Shown here piece after piece: positions 1 through 9,096 of a DNA stretch of 36,717 nt. Under the pieces are notes generated by a model that had not been told where the DNA came from, ran no database searches, and was given only the letters and a program-made list of their open reading frames with translations. The stretch lies in assembly GCA_021806005.1 (NCBI GenBank), contig JAJZDM010000030.1, positions 1 to 36,717 of the forward strand, read 5' to 3'. The first letter of the stretch is position 1. Each line of letters opens with the position of its first letter. Made by a program: the position numbers and the translations under genes. The stretch comes from Acidobacteriota bacterium (GTDB lineage: Bacteria > Acidobacteriota > Terriglobia > Terriglobales > Acidobacteriaceae).

Positions 1-100
1 CTGCATGCAGAAGACGCCAGTGGATGTCGCCGGCTGTGCGGAAGGCGAACTGCGAGCCGCCCCTTCCCGGTAACCGCTGGCCTTCTGCACATAGCAGAGA
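1..100. other. Left edge, no gene recognised
   Basis: These bases lie downstream of the MGH1-like glycosidase gene, which stops at 101-103 on the minus strand. A 10-bp palindrome CTGCATGCAG opens the window. I see no convincing coding frame, tRNA or T-tailed terminator here. Confidence 0.4.
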
Positions 101-1795
101 TCAATCCTTGGCTCCTGGTGAAGACGGCGAGGGCAGGTTGGCCTCCAGCCGGCCAAGATCGCCCCGGCTGGCGGTGCGCCTTCCGTCCACAAAAAGGGTG
201 AGGCCGCGGCCGCGATGATATTGGGCGCCGGTCTGGTCATAGAGGATCGTCAGCAGGTGGCCGTGATAGGGCAGGCCATCGATGACGAAGTAACTCCACT
301 CGCCAGACGGGAGCAGCGGGGAGAGGACGATCTTGTTATCGGCACGGGGGCGCAGACCGATGAGGCCCGTGATCAGCGGATCGGCAAAGCCGGAGTGGTT
401 GTAGTAGTTGCCGCGGCCCACCTGCCAGGAGTGCTTCTGGATGAGGATGTCTTTGGCCAGCCATTCGTCGGTATCGGCGTCCAGATCCTCGTCGAGCCAG
501 TCGATGGTGCGTCCGCCAGGCAGCGTGATGTGCTGGGAGAGCACGTAGTTGGAGAAGAGACGATAGTAGCTCTGCTTACCGATAGCAGGATGGCTGGACT
601 GCGGCTGGTCGAGCTGATTGGCCAGGGCCAGGAGCGTCTGGGTGGTGGCAAAGGGCCAGGAGGGGCCGTTCCAGGTGCATTGATCGCTGGAGGCAAAGCG
701 GAAGCGTGGGCTGCGCCGCTCGGCGGTGGTGGGTCCGAACTTTCCGGCAAATCCTTTGGGATCGAAGAGCTGCTTCCAGGCCACATCATGGCTGGGGGTG
801 GGAGTATAGAACTCCCATGGGATGTAACCGATGAGCTCGCGCACACCGGCGAACTTGAGCACCGAGCCGGGGTCCATGAACTTCTTTTGCGCCCGGATCC
901 CTGAGTTGGATGCGGGCGAGAGATCCTCATAGAACTCATCCTTCGGGTTCCAGAGCCTGGTCTCAATGAGCTGACGGAGGGCAGCGGATCTGGCCGCGTA
1001 CTGCTGCGCGAGCGTGTTCTGCCCAAGGTCACGGGCAAAGGCTGCGATGGCTTCTCCGTCAGCGACCATGTAACTGTTGAGCGGGGTACGATAGCCGTCA
1101 CCGCCGATCGACTTCTCCATGGCGTCGCGGGTATCGATCTGCCAGTAGAGCCCGACCGATGGATCGAGGTGGTCTGCCCAGGCGGTGTAGTTGGCGATGA
1201 AAGCCGGCAGCAGAGCGGTTCCCAGCCGGGGGTCGCCTGTGGCCAGGGTCACGTCGCGCACGCTGTCTGCCCAGGGAAAGCTGTACTTGCGCGCACCCGC
1301 ATCCGGCTGGGCCCACAGACGCGCGTCATCGGCGGCGATGCTTGGATTGCGCAGCCAGCGGGCCTCACGCAGATGGAACGGCGCAGCATCCGGCAGCGCG
1401 CCCTCGTAGGGGCTGGCCGGTTTGGGCAGCCACTCCGTGATGACGTAGCCGCTGGGGGTATGCACCAGATGCTTCTCCCATGCGTACCAGCGGAAGTAGT
1501 ACATCTCCTCAAACTGCTTGTTGGAGCTGGAGAAGAGCGGGATATTGGCCGCCATCCACGGCCACTCGTCGTCCGGCGTCTTGCCGGTGGCGGCGTGCTC
1601 ATCAAGGGCAAACTGAGAGACGTAGTGTTGATAGTCCCCGGGCTGCAGCAGGGTGAAGACACCCGCGGCGGTGTGCGTCTGAGCGCGCAGCGCATTGGGC
1701 GGAACGGCGGCCAACGATGCGCAGAGCAGACTGAGGGCGGCCAACGACGAAAGAGGACGGCGGAGGTCGAAAGAGATTCGGCGGATGATTCGCAA
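101..1795 (-). CDS. Exported MGH1-like glycoside hydrolase
   Basis: A 564-residue protein with an N-terminal signal peptide: basic residues followed by a hydrophobic stretch near residues 14-32 and Ala-rich cleavage region ending about residue 39. The body has the aromatic and acidic motifs of the (alpha/alpha)6-toroid glycosidases related to GH63 and mannosylglycerate hydrolase (MGH1-like), for example WNGPSWPFATTQTLLAL and a C-terminal RGNYYNHSGFADP block. It should act outside the cytoplasm on an oligosaccharide; the substrate cannot be read from sequence. The start is a TTG, the first in-frame start codon, five bases after the alcohol dehydrogenase stop, so it is the last gene of operon A. 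The family is seen with confidence; placing it in pectin breakdown is inference from neighbours. Confidence 0.8.
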   Translation of the reverse strand: MRIIRRISFDLRRPLSSLAALSLLCASLAAVPPNALRAQTHTAAGVFTLLQPGDYQHYVSQFALDEHAATGKTPDDEWPWMAANIPLFSSSNKQFEEMYYFRWYAWEKHLVHTPSGYVITEWLPKPASPYEGALPDAAPFHLREARWLRNPSIAADDARLWAQPDAGARKYSFPWADSVRDVTLATGDPRLGTALLPAFIANYTAWADHLDPSVGLYWQIDTRDAMEKSIGGDGYRTPLNSYMVADGEAIAAFARDLGQNTLAQQYAARSAALRQLIETRLWNPKDEFYEDLSPASNSGIRAQKKFMDPGSVLKFAGVRELIGYIPWEFYTPTPSHDVAWKQLFDPKGFAGKFGPTTAERRSPRFRFASSDQCTWNGPSWPFATTQTLLALANQLDQPQSSHPAIGKQSYYRLFSNYVLSQHITLPGGRTIDWLDEDLDADTDEWLAKDILIQKHSWQVGRGNYYNHSGFADPLITGLIGLRPRADNKIVLSPLLPSGEWSYFVIDGLPYHGHLLTILYDQTGAQYHRGRGLTLFVDGRRTASRGDLGRLEANLPSPSSPGAKD

Positions 1796-1800
1796 GGTTG

Positions 1801-2967
1801 TTACAACTCCACTTCTCTGCCCTGGAAGGCAGCGCGGTAGATGGATTCAGCTTCATGCTGGGTGATGGGGCGGGGGTTATTGCGCATGAGCCGGGTGATC
1901 GCCAGGCCCTCGGCGGCCAGCGATGGAACCTCCGACTCCGCGATGCCAAGAGCGGAGAGCCGCATCTCAAGGCCGGTTGCTTCAATGATCCGCCAGAGCC
2001 GATGGATGCCCGCCAGAGCCGTATCCGCGGGGGGGCCGCATTCGGCGGCTCCCAGCGCCAGAGCGATGGCGGCGTAGCGCTGCGGCGCAGCCGAGAGGTT
2101 GAATCGCAGCACATGGGGCAGCAGAATGGCGTTGGCGTGGCCGTGCGCCAGATGATGGCGGCTGCCCAGCGGGTAGCTGAGCGCATGCACGGCCGCGGTG
2201 TTGACCGGGCCCAGGCAGAGGCCACCGTAGAGGCTGCCAAGGGCTAGATGGGTGCGGGCGTCCAGGTTGTCCGGCTCACGCACCGCGGTGGCGAGATGGC
2301 CGGCGATGTGGCGTATGCCATCGAGAGCCCAGGTATCGACCAGCGGATGGGCAAAGTTGTTGGCGTAGGCCTCCATGCAGTGGGTGATCGCATCGAGGCC
2401 GGTGGCGGCGGTGATATGCGGAGGGACGGTGAGGGTCAACTCCGGATCGATGAAACAGGCGTCGGGAACCAGGTGGGGACTGATCACCGCCCGTTTGGCT
2501 GTCGCCGCCTCATCCAGCAGGATGGAGTTGGGAGAGACTTCACTGCCGGTTCCGCTGGTGGTAGGGATGCAGAGCAGGGGCAGCGTGCGCGCGGTCAGGT
2601 TGCCGATGCCCCAGACTTCGGCGAGGGATTGGCTGCCCGTTGCGAGCGCGGCAAGGAGTTTGGCTACGTCCAGGGCGCTGCCGCCGCCGATACCGACGAT
2701 GGCATCCGGAGCGACGGAGCTTACCTGGGCCAGGAGGCGATGGAGGTCTTCCACGGTGGGCTCACGGCTGATGCTGGCGTCGATGTGAGCATCGGGGTGG
2801 AGACTTGCGGCGTGGTTCCGGCTGCTGCGCGTTGCCACGACAAAGGGGCGCACGGAGCCGAGGACGCGTAGGTAGTCCGCGGCGGCAGCCAGAGCGCCGC
2901 CGCCGAAGACCAGCCGTGGGACCTGCTGCAGGGCCAACGGCAGACGCGACTGGAGACTGGAACTCAA
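1801..2967 (-). CDS. Iron-containing alcohol dehydrogenase (group III)
   Basis: A 388-residue NAD(P)-dependent, metal-dependent alcohol dehydrogenase, the usual family length. The nucleotide-binding GIGGGS lies at 92-97 and the PTTSGTGSE motif at 135-143. The four metal ligands expected for the family are present as D192, H196, H261 and H275. Members reduce lactaldehyde, glycolaldehyde or similar aldehydes, or oxidise hydroxyacids; maleylacetate reductases are also in this superfamily. The TTG start overlaps the aldolase stop (TTGA at 2964-2967), so it is translationally coupled to the aldolase gene. This pairing suggests that it reduces the aldehyde released by the aldolase, for example lactaldehyde or glycolaldehyde. 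That substrate is inference. Confidence 0.88.
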   Translation of the reverse strand: MSSSLQSRLPLALQQVPRLVFGGGALAAAADYLRVLGSVRPFVVATRSSRNHAASLHPDAHIDASISREPTVEDLHRLLAQVSSVAPDAIVGIGGGSALDVAKLLAALATGSQSLAEVWGIGNLTARTLPLLCIPTTSGTGSEVSPNSILLDEAATAKRAVISPHLVPDACFIDPELTLTVPPHITAATGLDAITHCMEAYANNFAHPLVDTWALDGIRHIAGHLATAVREPDNLDARTHLALGSLYGGLCLGPVNTAAVHALSYPLGSRHHLAHGHANAILLPHVLRFNLSAAPQRYAAIALALGAAECGPPADTALAGIHRLWRIIEATGLEMRLSALGIAESEVPSLAAEGLAITRLMRNNPRPITQHEAESIYRAAFQGREVEL

Positions 2968-3776
2968 TGCTTGCCGCCCGAGTTGTGGAGAGCCGGCGAG
3001 GTCCTGTGGCTGAGAAGCTCCTGCACCCGGCTCAGATTGTCGCCGGCTGCCTGCTTGAGGCAGGAGATGTCATTGGAGCAGAAGAGCAGATCCACACCCT
3101 GTTCGATCCAGAAGGCGTAGTCGGCAGGGGCGCAGGCCGTAGCGACGCTCTTCTTGTGGGCTCGCGCGGCACGGACGATCCTCTCCACAGCCGCCTTCAC
3201 CTCCGGATGGCTGGTTTGGGAGGTGTGCCCAAGGCTGGCGGCCAGATCCGCCGGTCCGATGAATAGATCGGCGCCGGGAATGGCGGCTAACTCCTCCACG
3301 CGCTCCAGGCCGCTGCCAGTTTCGATCTGCGCCATGAGGCACAGATCGGCATTGATCTGCTTCTGCGTCGCGACCATATCGCTGGGCACACCGTAGCGGT
3401 AGGCTCGAGAGACCGAGAAGATGCCACGAGCACCCTCCGGGGCGAACCGGGCATACTTCTGCAGTTCGTGGATCTGCTCCGGCCGCTCGATCATGGGTAC
3501 ATCCAGAATGTCCGGCCCACACTCGGCTGCCTTGAGCACATTGGCCCGCTGGGTATCGGGGATTCGGATCATCGTGAGCATACCGGTGCCTGCGGCCATG
3601 CGACAGAGGTCGGCGGCCTCTGCAAACGAGATGTGACCGTGTTCCATCTCGATCCAGATAGCCTGATAACCGAGTTCGGCGGCGATTTCAAGGAAGAGGG
3701 GATCGTAAAAATAAAGCGCCGCACCGAAGAGCGTTCTACCACCGTTGTTATGGACAGCCTGCTGCAAGCGATTCAT
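2964..3776 (-). CDS. HpcH/HpaI-family class II aldolase
   Basis: A 270-residue member of the HpcH/HpaI (citrate-lyase-like) aldolases, which cleave 2-keto-3-deoxy sugar acids or dicarboxylates into pyruvate and an aldehyde. The WIEMEHG motif at 41-47 carries the catalytic His (H46), an Arg at 71 fits the pyruvate site, and E152 (QIETG) with D177 (GPADL) are the metal ligands. A much longer open frame extends upstream, but the ATG at 3776 is chosen because it overlaps the symporter stop (ATGA) and has AGGAG seven bases before it. Between an SSS transporter and an iron-dependent dehydrogenase it probably handles a deoxy-keto acid from L-fuconate, L-rhamnonate, L-galactonate or a similar acid; the exact substrate is unknown. 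Confidence 0.88.
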   Translation of the reverse strand: MNRLQQAVHNNGGRTLFGAALYFYDPLFLEIAAELGYQAIWIEMEHGHISFAEAADLCRMAAGTGMLTMIRIPDTQRANVLKAAECGPDILDVPMIERPEQIHELQKYARFAPEGARGIFSVSRAYRYGVPSDMVATQKQINADLCLMAQIETGSGLERVEELAAIPGADLFIGPADLAASLGHTSQTSHPEVKAAVERIVRAARAHKKSVATACAPADYAFWIEQGVDLLFCSNDISCLKQAAGDNLSRVQELLSHRTSPALHNSGGKH

Positions 3777-5332
3777 GATGGATCTCCTAATTGAAGGGGG
3801 GTGAGGGGTCTCTGCTTGCGATTGGCGAGCCAATCCCAGAGCGTGAAACGGAGGGAGGAGTCGGCCTGGGCCGGAAAGAGGATCGTGCCGAGCAGGCCGG
3901 CGGCCAGAAACAGAACGTTGCCGCAGGCGCCGATGGTGTACTCGCTCCACGGGTAGTTGAAACCGTGGAGGTTGACGATCTTTCCGCCGTCGAGGGTGAG
4001 GACGGCGTAGGCAGTGAAGATCAGGTTGGAGAAGATGCCAAGGAGAGCGCCTGTGCGACTGGCACGCCGGAAGAGAAACGCAAGCAGAAAGAGCCCTGCC
4101 AGTCCACCGGCGAGGATCGCCGTGGCTGCGTAATAGAGAGCCAGAGCCGAACCGTGCGTGCGGGTAAGCCCCAGTGCGACAGCGATGGCCAGCAGACCGC
4201 AGAACGCGATCACCCGCTTGCCGAAGCGCAACCGTTGCGCATCGGTGCGGCGGGGATAGAACTGGGAGTAAACGTCCTGCATCAGGATGAGCCCGACGCA
4301 GTTGAGATCGGACGCCAGCATGGACATGGCTGCGCCGAAGAGAGCGGCCAGAAAGGCGCCGCTGACCCAGGATGGCATGTGCGAGATCATGTAAAGCGGA
4401 AAGATCTGGTCGGCGCGTGTCACGCCGGGCGGCAGCGCCTGGCCGGTGAGATGGTAGAGCGCCCACAAGAGAGAGCCGATAAGCATGAAGGCGGTCCACA
4501 CCGGCAGGCAGAGGGATGCTCCCAGGGCCATGCCGCGCAGAGCGCCACGATCCGATCTGGCCGCAAGGTAGCGCTGTACGACGCTCTGGTCAGCGGTGTA
4601 GCGCTGCAGGTAGAAGAAGACGCCATAGATGGCCAGCGTCCAGAAGGTGGGCTGGGAGAGATCAAACCGCATGGAGCCGAGGCTCATCTTGTGGCTGGCT
4701 GCGATGAGATGAAGCATGGCCGTGGGCCGGGCGCCGGAGAAGAAGAGCAGGATCACCAGCGTAACGGCCATGCCGGCCCACAGGAGAAATCCCTGAACAA
4801 CGTCGGTCCAGATGACTGCGGAGAAGCCACCCACCAGAGTGTAAAAGACCGTGATGACGCCGAGTACAGCGATGAGCCAGCCCATACCCACGCCGGTACA
4901 ACTGGCCGCAGTAAGAGCCAGGAGATAAAATACGAAGCCCATCTTGACGAAGCTGCCCAGAGCAAAGGTGAGGGCGGCATACATTCGAACGAGTCGACCG
5001 AAACGCTGGCCGAAGTACTCGTAGACCGACATGACGACCGAGTGCCGGAAGAATGGAACAACGATGGGGCCGACGACCAGGATGACGGCGAGAAAGAGGA
5101 CGCCGGGACCAAGCAGGGTCCAGTTCCCGGCATAGGCGGCGCCAGGATAGGCGATGAAGGTGACGCTGGTGATGGTGGTGGCCAGCAGCGAAAGCCCCGC
5201 GGCCCATCCCGGCACCGAGCGGCCGGCGACAAAGTAGGCATCGGTGGTCCGCTGCCGGCCGGAGAAGCGCAGGCCGATGCCGACCAGCGTGACAATATAG
5301 GCGGTGATCAGGAGTACGACAACAGGATGCAT
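3773..5332 (-). CDS. SSS-family sodium:solute symporter
   Basis: A 519-residue inner-membrane protein with about 13 hydrophobic helices and the SSS signature region near residues 30-70 (TTDAYFVAGRSVPGWAAGLSLLA style, then TTITSVTFIAYPG). Sodium:solute symporters import sugars, sugar acids and other organic solutes. A TTG at 5359 would lengthen it by nine residues, but the ATG at 5332 begins one base after the PdxA stop (TGAGATG) and has an upstream GGAGG, so I prefer it. Its place between the PdxA2-type dehydrogenase and the aldolase suggests uptake of the sugar acid that this operon degrades. The transported substrate is inferred, not seen. Confidence 0.87.
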   Translation of the reverse strand: MHPVVVLLITAYIVTLVGIGLRFSGRQRTTDAYFVAGRSVPGWAAGLSLLATTITSVTFIAYPGAAYAGNWTLLGPGVLFLAVILVVGPIVVPFFRHSVVMSVYEYFGQRFGRLVRMYAALTFALGSFVKMGFVFYLLALTAASCTGVGMGWLIAVLGVITVFYTLVGGFSAVIWTDVVQGFLLWAGMAVTLVILLFFSGARPTAMLHLIAASHKMSLGSMRFDLSQPTFWTLAIYGVFFYLQRYTADQSVVQRYLAARSDRGALRGMALGASLCLPVWTAFMLIGSLLWALYHLTGQALPPGVTRADQIFPLYMISHMPSWVSGAFLAALFGAAMSMLASDLNCVGLILMQDVYSQFYPRRTDAQRLRFGKRVIAFCGLLAIAVALGLTRTHGSALALYYAATAILAGGLAGLFLLAFLFRRASRTGALLGIFSNLIFTAYAVLTLDGGKIVNLHGFNYPWSEYTIGACGNVLFLAAGLLGTILFPAQADSSLRFTLWDWLANRKQRPLTPLQLGDPS

Positions 5333-5333
5333 C

Positions 5334-6344
5334 TCAGCGATCGCCTCCAGAGCCGGCAACGGACGCGGCCGATCGAGCGGCCATGGACAGCTTGCCGCTG
5401 GCCATGCGTGCGGCCAGGCGCATGGCGGCCTTCATATTGGTGGCGTCGGCCAGGTTGCGACCGGCGATGTCGAATGCGGTACCGTGATCCACGGAGGTGC
5501 GCAGGATGGGAGTTCCCAGAGAGACATTCACCGTGCCGGCAAAGTCGATGAGCTTCATCGGAATGTGTCCCTGGTCGTGATACATGGCCACGATGAGATC
5601 GAACTCGCCGCGCAGGCCGCGCACGAAGATGGTGTCCGGAGGCCAGGGACCGGAGCACTCCATACCCAGAGAACACGCCTGGGCGATGGCAGGAGCGATG
5701 ATCTGCTGATCTTCGACGCCGAAGAGGCCATGCTCGCCGGCGTGCGGGTTCAGCCCGCATACGCCGATGCGGGGCGGCCGCTGCAGCATGAGGGTGAGCG
5801 CCTGATGGCCGAGTTCGATGGTGCGGAGGATACGCGGAAGCTCCAGCCGGCAAGCCTGCTGCAACGGGATGTGGGTGCTGACGTGGACGGTAGAGAGTTT
5901 TTCGGAGACCAGCAGCATGCGCGATTCGGTAGCGCCGGAGAGTTCTGCAATGTACTCCGTGTGACCGGAGAAGGAGCGGCCAGAGAGCGTCACCGCCTCT
6001 TTATTGAGAGGCGCGGTAACCATCGCATCCGCCTCGCCGCTGAGGCACATCGTTACGGCGCGACGGACGTAGCCGATGGCGGCCAGCCCGTACTCCGCAC
6101 GCAGTTGACCGAAGGCGATGGGATGATCTCCAACGAGGTCCCCGGTCTCGACGATCTCGCAGGACAGGCTGTCCGGGTCAATGTCGGCGCTGCGTCCGGC
6201 AGCGCTGAGGGCGCAACGGTCGGAGATGAGATACCAGTGGGCGAGCCGAGCAAGCGTCGGGTCGGCGAGGGCTTTCAGCGCAACCTCGGCGCCTACGCCG
6301 GCCGGGTCTCCGATACTGATGGCGATACGAGGAGTTACGGTCAT
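5334..6344 (-). CDS. PdxA2-type 4-phospho-sugar-acid 3-dehydrogenase
   Basis: A 336-residue protein of the PdxA family. GDPAGVGAE at 12-20 and the metal ligands H158 (THIP), H201 (NPHAGE) and H256 (YHDQGH) are all present. PdxA proper makes vitamin B6, but paralogues next to DUF1537 kinases (PdxA2) oxidise 4-phospho-D-threonate or 4-phospho-D-erythronate at C3, after which decarboxylation gives dihydroxyacetone phosphate. The gene overlaps the kinase stop (ATGA at 6341-6344) and is in the same operon, which makes the catabolic role far more likely than pyridoxal synthesis. Which C4 acid stereoisomer is used cannot be judged from sequence. Confidence 0.88.
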   Translation of the reverse strand: MTVTPRIAISIGDPAGVGAEVALKALADPTLARLAHWYLISDRCALSAAGRSADIDPDSLSCEIVETGDLVGDHPIAFGQLRAEYGLAAIGYVRRAVTMCLSGEADAMVTAPLNKEAVTLSGRSFSGHTEYIAELSGATESRMLLVSEKLSTVHVSTHIPLQQACRLELPRILRTIELGHQALTLMLQRPPRIGVCGLNPHAGEHGLFGVEDQQIIAPAIAQACSLGMECSGPWPPDTIFVRGLRGEFDLIVAMYHDQGHIPMKLIDFAGTVNVSLGTPILRTSVDHGTAFDIAGRNLADATNMKAAMRLAARMASGKLSMAARSAASVAGSGGDR

Positions 6345-7471
6345 GCCTGTCCCGACAGTCTGTGAAGGAGATGGTTGAGAGTGAAAGCGGCTCCGAAACC
6401 GCCCGATTTGGTAACAACGATCCTGCCCGAAGCCAACCCGCCCTGTGCTACCGCCCAGGGAATGCCGGGAGCGAACTCGCCGCGCAGCAGCAGGGAGTCG
6501 GCGCCCAAGGCCCGCAGGACGAACAGCGCGGTCTCACCGCCGGTGAGCACCAGGGCCTGCGGGTCCCGGGCGGAACATGCGGCGCGGATCTGCTCCTGAT
6601 CCCCGGGTTCGCAGCGGACACGCAGCAGGGTGGTCCCGGGAAGAGGCCCGAGATCGATCTGGCGGAGTTGCAACTCGGTGACAGGATGCGCCGTTCCAGA
6701 GATGACCAGGGTGCGTGGGGCCACGGGAAGCTCTTCCGAGTCTGTGGGCAACGCCGACACGGCAGCCAAGGCCCTGGCCAACCCGGAGGACCCTGCGTAC
6801 AGCATCCCTTCTACCTGTAGGGCGGCCGAGGCCAGCGCCTCAAGATCCCGCTGGGTCGTGCTGTCGCAGACCAGAATCGTCTTGCCGGAGTGCAGCGCCG
6901 CAGCGATCTCCTCCGCGCGCGCTATGAGCGTCATCTGCTGGTGGAGATGGTCCGGGAAGCAGGCAAAGATGGAGATCCGTTGAATGGATTCGCTCGCGTC
7001 CTGTACCCGGAGGATGCCGTCCTGCACGGTGCGCCCATTGGATGGAAAGGCAGGGGCAAGCAGGATGGCGCGGCAGCGCATGCCCTGCTGAGCCGCCAGC
7101 AACTCCGCAGCCAGAGGTCCGCGCAGGGTGGAGTCAATCTTCTTGAAGAGCAGGGTTCCATGGTTTTTTCGGAGCGCAGCGGACGCCCGGAGGACGGCTT
7201 TGGCGGCCTGCTCCGGCTCGAGGTGGCGCGATGCGGTGACCACGGCCTGTACGGTCTCCGGAGCCTCAAAGATCGCTCGATCATGGAGCCAGACACGCAC
7301 CCCCCTCCCTTTGCCGAGAAAGGCCACCGCAGCGTCGCATGCCCCGGTGAGATCGTCCGCAAGCAACTGTACATGCTCAGGCGGCGACTTCGGCACGGAA
7401 CGAGTGGAATCTGGAGTGGCCGATACAGATGTCATGCAGGAAGAGATCCTTTTATTTTCGAGAGTATACAT
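6341..7471 (-). CDS. DUF1537 four-carbon acid-sugar kinase (PdxA2-linked)
   Basis: A 376-residue ATP-dependent kinase of the OtnK/DtnK/DUF1537 family, which phosphorylates C4 sugar acids on O4. The N-terminal domain has LADDLTGACDAA (about 37-48), a KIDSTLRG motif and PAFPSNGR; the C-terminal nucleotide domain has LTGGETA and TKSGGFGAAF. It is shorter than the usual 400-plus residues, mainly in the linker between domains. The ATG at 7471 has AGGAA six bases upstream; an ATG at 7435 is the alternative. As first gene of operon A it is coupled to the PdxA2-type gene, the arrangement known for D-threonate/D-erythronate use. A candidate operator lies 37 bases upstream (7508-7524). Confidence 0.87.
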   Translation of the reverse strand: MYTLENKRISSCMTSVSATPDSTRSVPKSPPEHVQLLADDLTGACDAAVAFLGKGRGVRVWLHDRAIFEAPETVQAVVTASRHLEPEQAAKAVLRASAALRKNHGTLLFKKIDSTLRGPLAAELLAAQQGMRCRAILLAPAFPSNGRTVQDGILRVQDASESIQRISIFACFPDHLHQQMTLIARAEEIAAALHSGKTILVCDSTTQRDLEALASAALQVEGMLYAGSSGLARALAAVSALPTDSEELPVAPRTLVISGTAHPVTELQLRQIDLGPLPGTTLLRVRCEPGDQEQIRAACSARDPQALVLTGGETALFVLRALGADSLLLRGEFAPGIPWAVAQGGLASGRIVVTKSGGFGAAFTLNHLLHRLSGQA

Positions 7472-7757
7472 TTATTTCCTATTTTGTCTCTCGTGGGCAA
7501 GCAGGAAAATCCGGATGGCGGAATCTGGATCTTAAGCCGAAGACATGAATTTGCCTCCTTCATCCTCCGCCGAAGCCGGCCTGCCGGCGAGCAGGGTCCT
7601 CCGCCAGAGGGGCAAAGCATGATGCACAGCACTCGATCTGTGGGAGACAGCGGTAGCTGCTGCCGCTGGAATCAAAGTCAGCCGTCGCAACTCTCCGGCA
7701 AAGGAGTAGACGGACCAGCTTGGACGGAGGTCAGCGGTCTTATATGATCGTGGCGCG
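7472..7757. other. Divergent intergenic region with candidate operator
   Basis: This 286-base gap separates the minus-strand kinase operon from the plus-strand hydrolase. It is AT-rich near 7440-7500, contains the one-mismatch operator at 7508-7524 and a GCCGGC-CT-GCCGGC repeat near 7574-7588. I see no small gene with a convincing ribosome-binding site. Confidence 0.4.
7508..7524. promoter_or_regulatory. Candidate ATTCYG-N5-CGGAAT operator, one mismatch
   Basis: The sequence AATCCGGATGGCGGAAT fits the dyad seen at 10510 and 12296 with one mismatch in the left arm and the same five-base spacer. It lies 37 bases upstream of the DUF1537 kinase start, in the leader of operon A. Confidence 0.45.
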
Positions 7758-9086
7758 ATGGCCTTCCCTGTTTCCGACAGTTCCGTTCGGCGTCCCCGTG
7801 CCCGTCTCCGCGCTCACTGGGCTGTTCTGGTCACGGTCTTCTCCGTGTTCGCAGCCTTCCCTGCGCTGGCGCAGGTCTCCCAACGGCAGGTCAAGGCCTG
7901 GCGCTCACAGATCCGCGCGGCGCTCTTTCTTCCCCGGCGGATGCCGTCCCTGGATGCGAAGAGCTACGGCAGCTTTTCGCCAGCGCCCGGGGTGGTGGCT
8001 GACCGGGTGACCTATGTGACCGAGTACGGTCTGCGCGTTCCGGCCATCGTATACCGACCTGCAGAGGCGGAAGGAAGGCTTCCGGGCATGGTGGTGGTCA
8101 ACGGGCACGGGGCGGACAAGACCAGTTGGTACTCCTGGTATACGGGGGTGATGTACGCCCGGGCCGGGGCCGTGGTGCTCACCTACGATCCGATCGGGGA
8201 AGGCGAGCGCAACGATGAGCACCGCGATGGAACCGGGGAGCATGACAAAGTGATCGATGTTGCCGGTGTACCCCAGCGCATGGGCGGAGCGATGGTGATG
8301 GATGTGATGCAGGCTGTCTCTTACCTTGACAGCCGTTCGGATGTGGACCGGCATCACATCGGCGTGCTTGGATTCTCGATGGGCTCCTTTGTGGTCTCGC
8401 TGGCCGGAGCGGTTGATCCCGAAATTCATGCGGTATTTCTCACCGGCGGCGGGGATCTGGACGGCCCGGGGGGGTATTGGGATTCGAGCCGGATGGTGAT
8501 GTGCCAGAGCGGCCCGTACCGCTCCCTGGCGTTTCTTGGTGACCGTCCCGCGGTGATCTTCACCCTGCAGGCGCGGCGCGGGCCAACGTTCATCTGGAAC
8601 GGAACCAGCGACACGGTCGTCGCAATTCCGCAGCACGGCCCCGATTTCTTTGCGGACCTGCGCCGCCGGGTGATCGCGCTGAACGGCTCTGCCAAGAACG
8701 TCTTCACCACCTACTTCGATCCCGGCGCAAGCCATCGCCCTGCCTGGGTGACGCCCCGCGCCGCCGAGTGGCTGGCAGCCAACCTTCACTTCGCGAACTG
8801 GAGTGTGAAGAGCATTCCAGGATTGCCCACGATCCGCATCGGAGCCTGGGCCGCGGAGAACCAGGTACACCTGAACAAGAGCGCGATGCGATTGGACCGC
8901 GATGCCGGCCTGCTGACCGTGAATGTGGGAGTGCCCCGGCTGACACTGGAACAACTCAACGTTCTGCCCCTGGCGGAGTGGGAGAAGCAGAAGGCCGAGT
9001 TTGTCTACAGCTCCTGGGCGCGCGACGCCATCGCCGACGCCAATCGGCACAACGCCGCCGCATCCCTGGCCGCTCCCGCGCATTAA
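7758..9086 (+). CDS. Exported alpha/beta hydrolase (acetyl-xylan-esterase/dienelactone-hydrolase-like)
   Basis: A 442-residue protein with a signal peptide (hydrophobic stretch about 21-38, ALAQ at the end) and one alpha/beta-hydrolase domain. The oxyanion-region VVVNGHG is at 112-118. The nucleophile elbow GFSMG puts the catalytic serine at 207, with a likely acid D285 in NGTSD and histidine H326 in GASHRP. These fit esterases that deacetylate polysaccharides, although other carboxylesterase roles are possible. It stands alone on the plus strand, divergent from operon A and convergent with the propeller gene. In this locus, removal of acetyl or methyl esters from pectic fragments is plausible but inferred. 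The ATG at 7758 has only a weak Shine-Dalgarno. Confidence 0.82.
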   Translation: MAFPVSDSSVRRPRARLRAHWAVLVTVFSVFAAFPALAQVSQRQVKAWRSQIRAALFLPRRMPSLDAKSYGSFSPAPGVVADRVTYVTEYGLRVPAIVYRPAEAEGRLPGMVVVNGHGADKTSWYSWYTGVMYARAGAVVLTYDPIGEGERNDEHRDGTGEHDKVIDVAGVPQRMGGAMVMDVMQAVSYLDSRSDVDRHHIGVLGFSMGSFVVSLAGAVDPEIHAVFLTGGGDLDGPGGYWDSSRMVMCQSGPYRSLAFLGDRPAVIFTLQARRGPTFIWNGTSDTVVAIPQHGPDFFADLRRRVIALNGSAKNVFTTYFDPGASHRPAWVTPRAAEWLAANLHFANWSVKSIPGLPTIRIGAWAAENQVHLNKSAMRLDRDAGLLTVNVGVPRLTLEQLNVLPLAEWEKQKAEFVYSSWARDAIADANRHNAAASLAAPAH

Positions 9087-9096
9087 AGCCCACGTC

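Noticed and set aside
3777-4499. N-terminal 241-codon extension of the aldolase reading frame
   Set aside because: Lies antisense-frame within the symporter gene on the same strand; composition is Arg/His-rich and the ATG at 3776 with AGGAG gives the normal family length.
3791-5551. 586-codon plus-strand open frame opposite the symporter and PdxA genes
   Set aside because: High-GC shadow frame; the opposite strand encodes clear SSS and PdxA proteins, and this frame has low-complexity composition with no recognisable domain.
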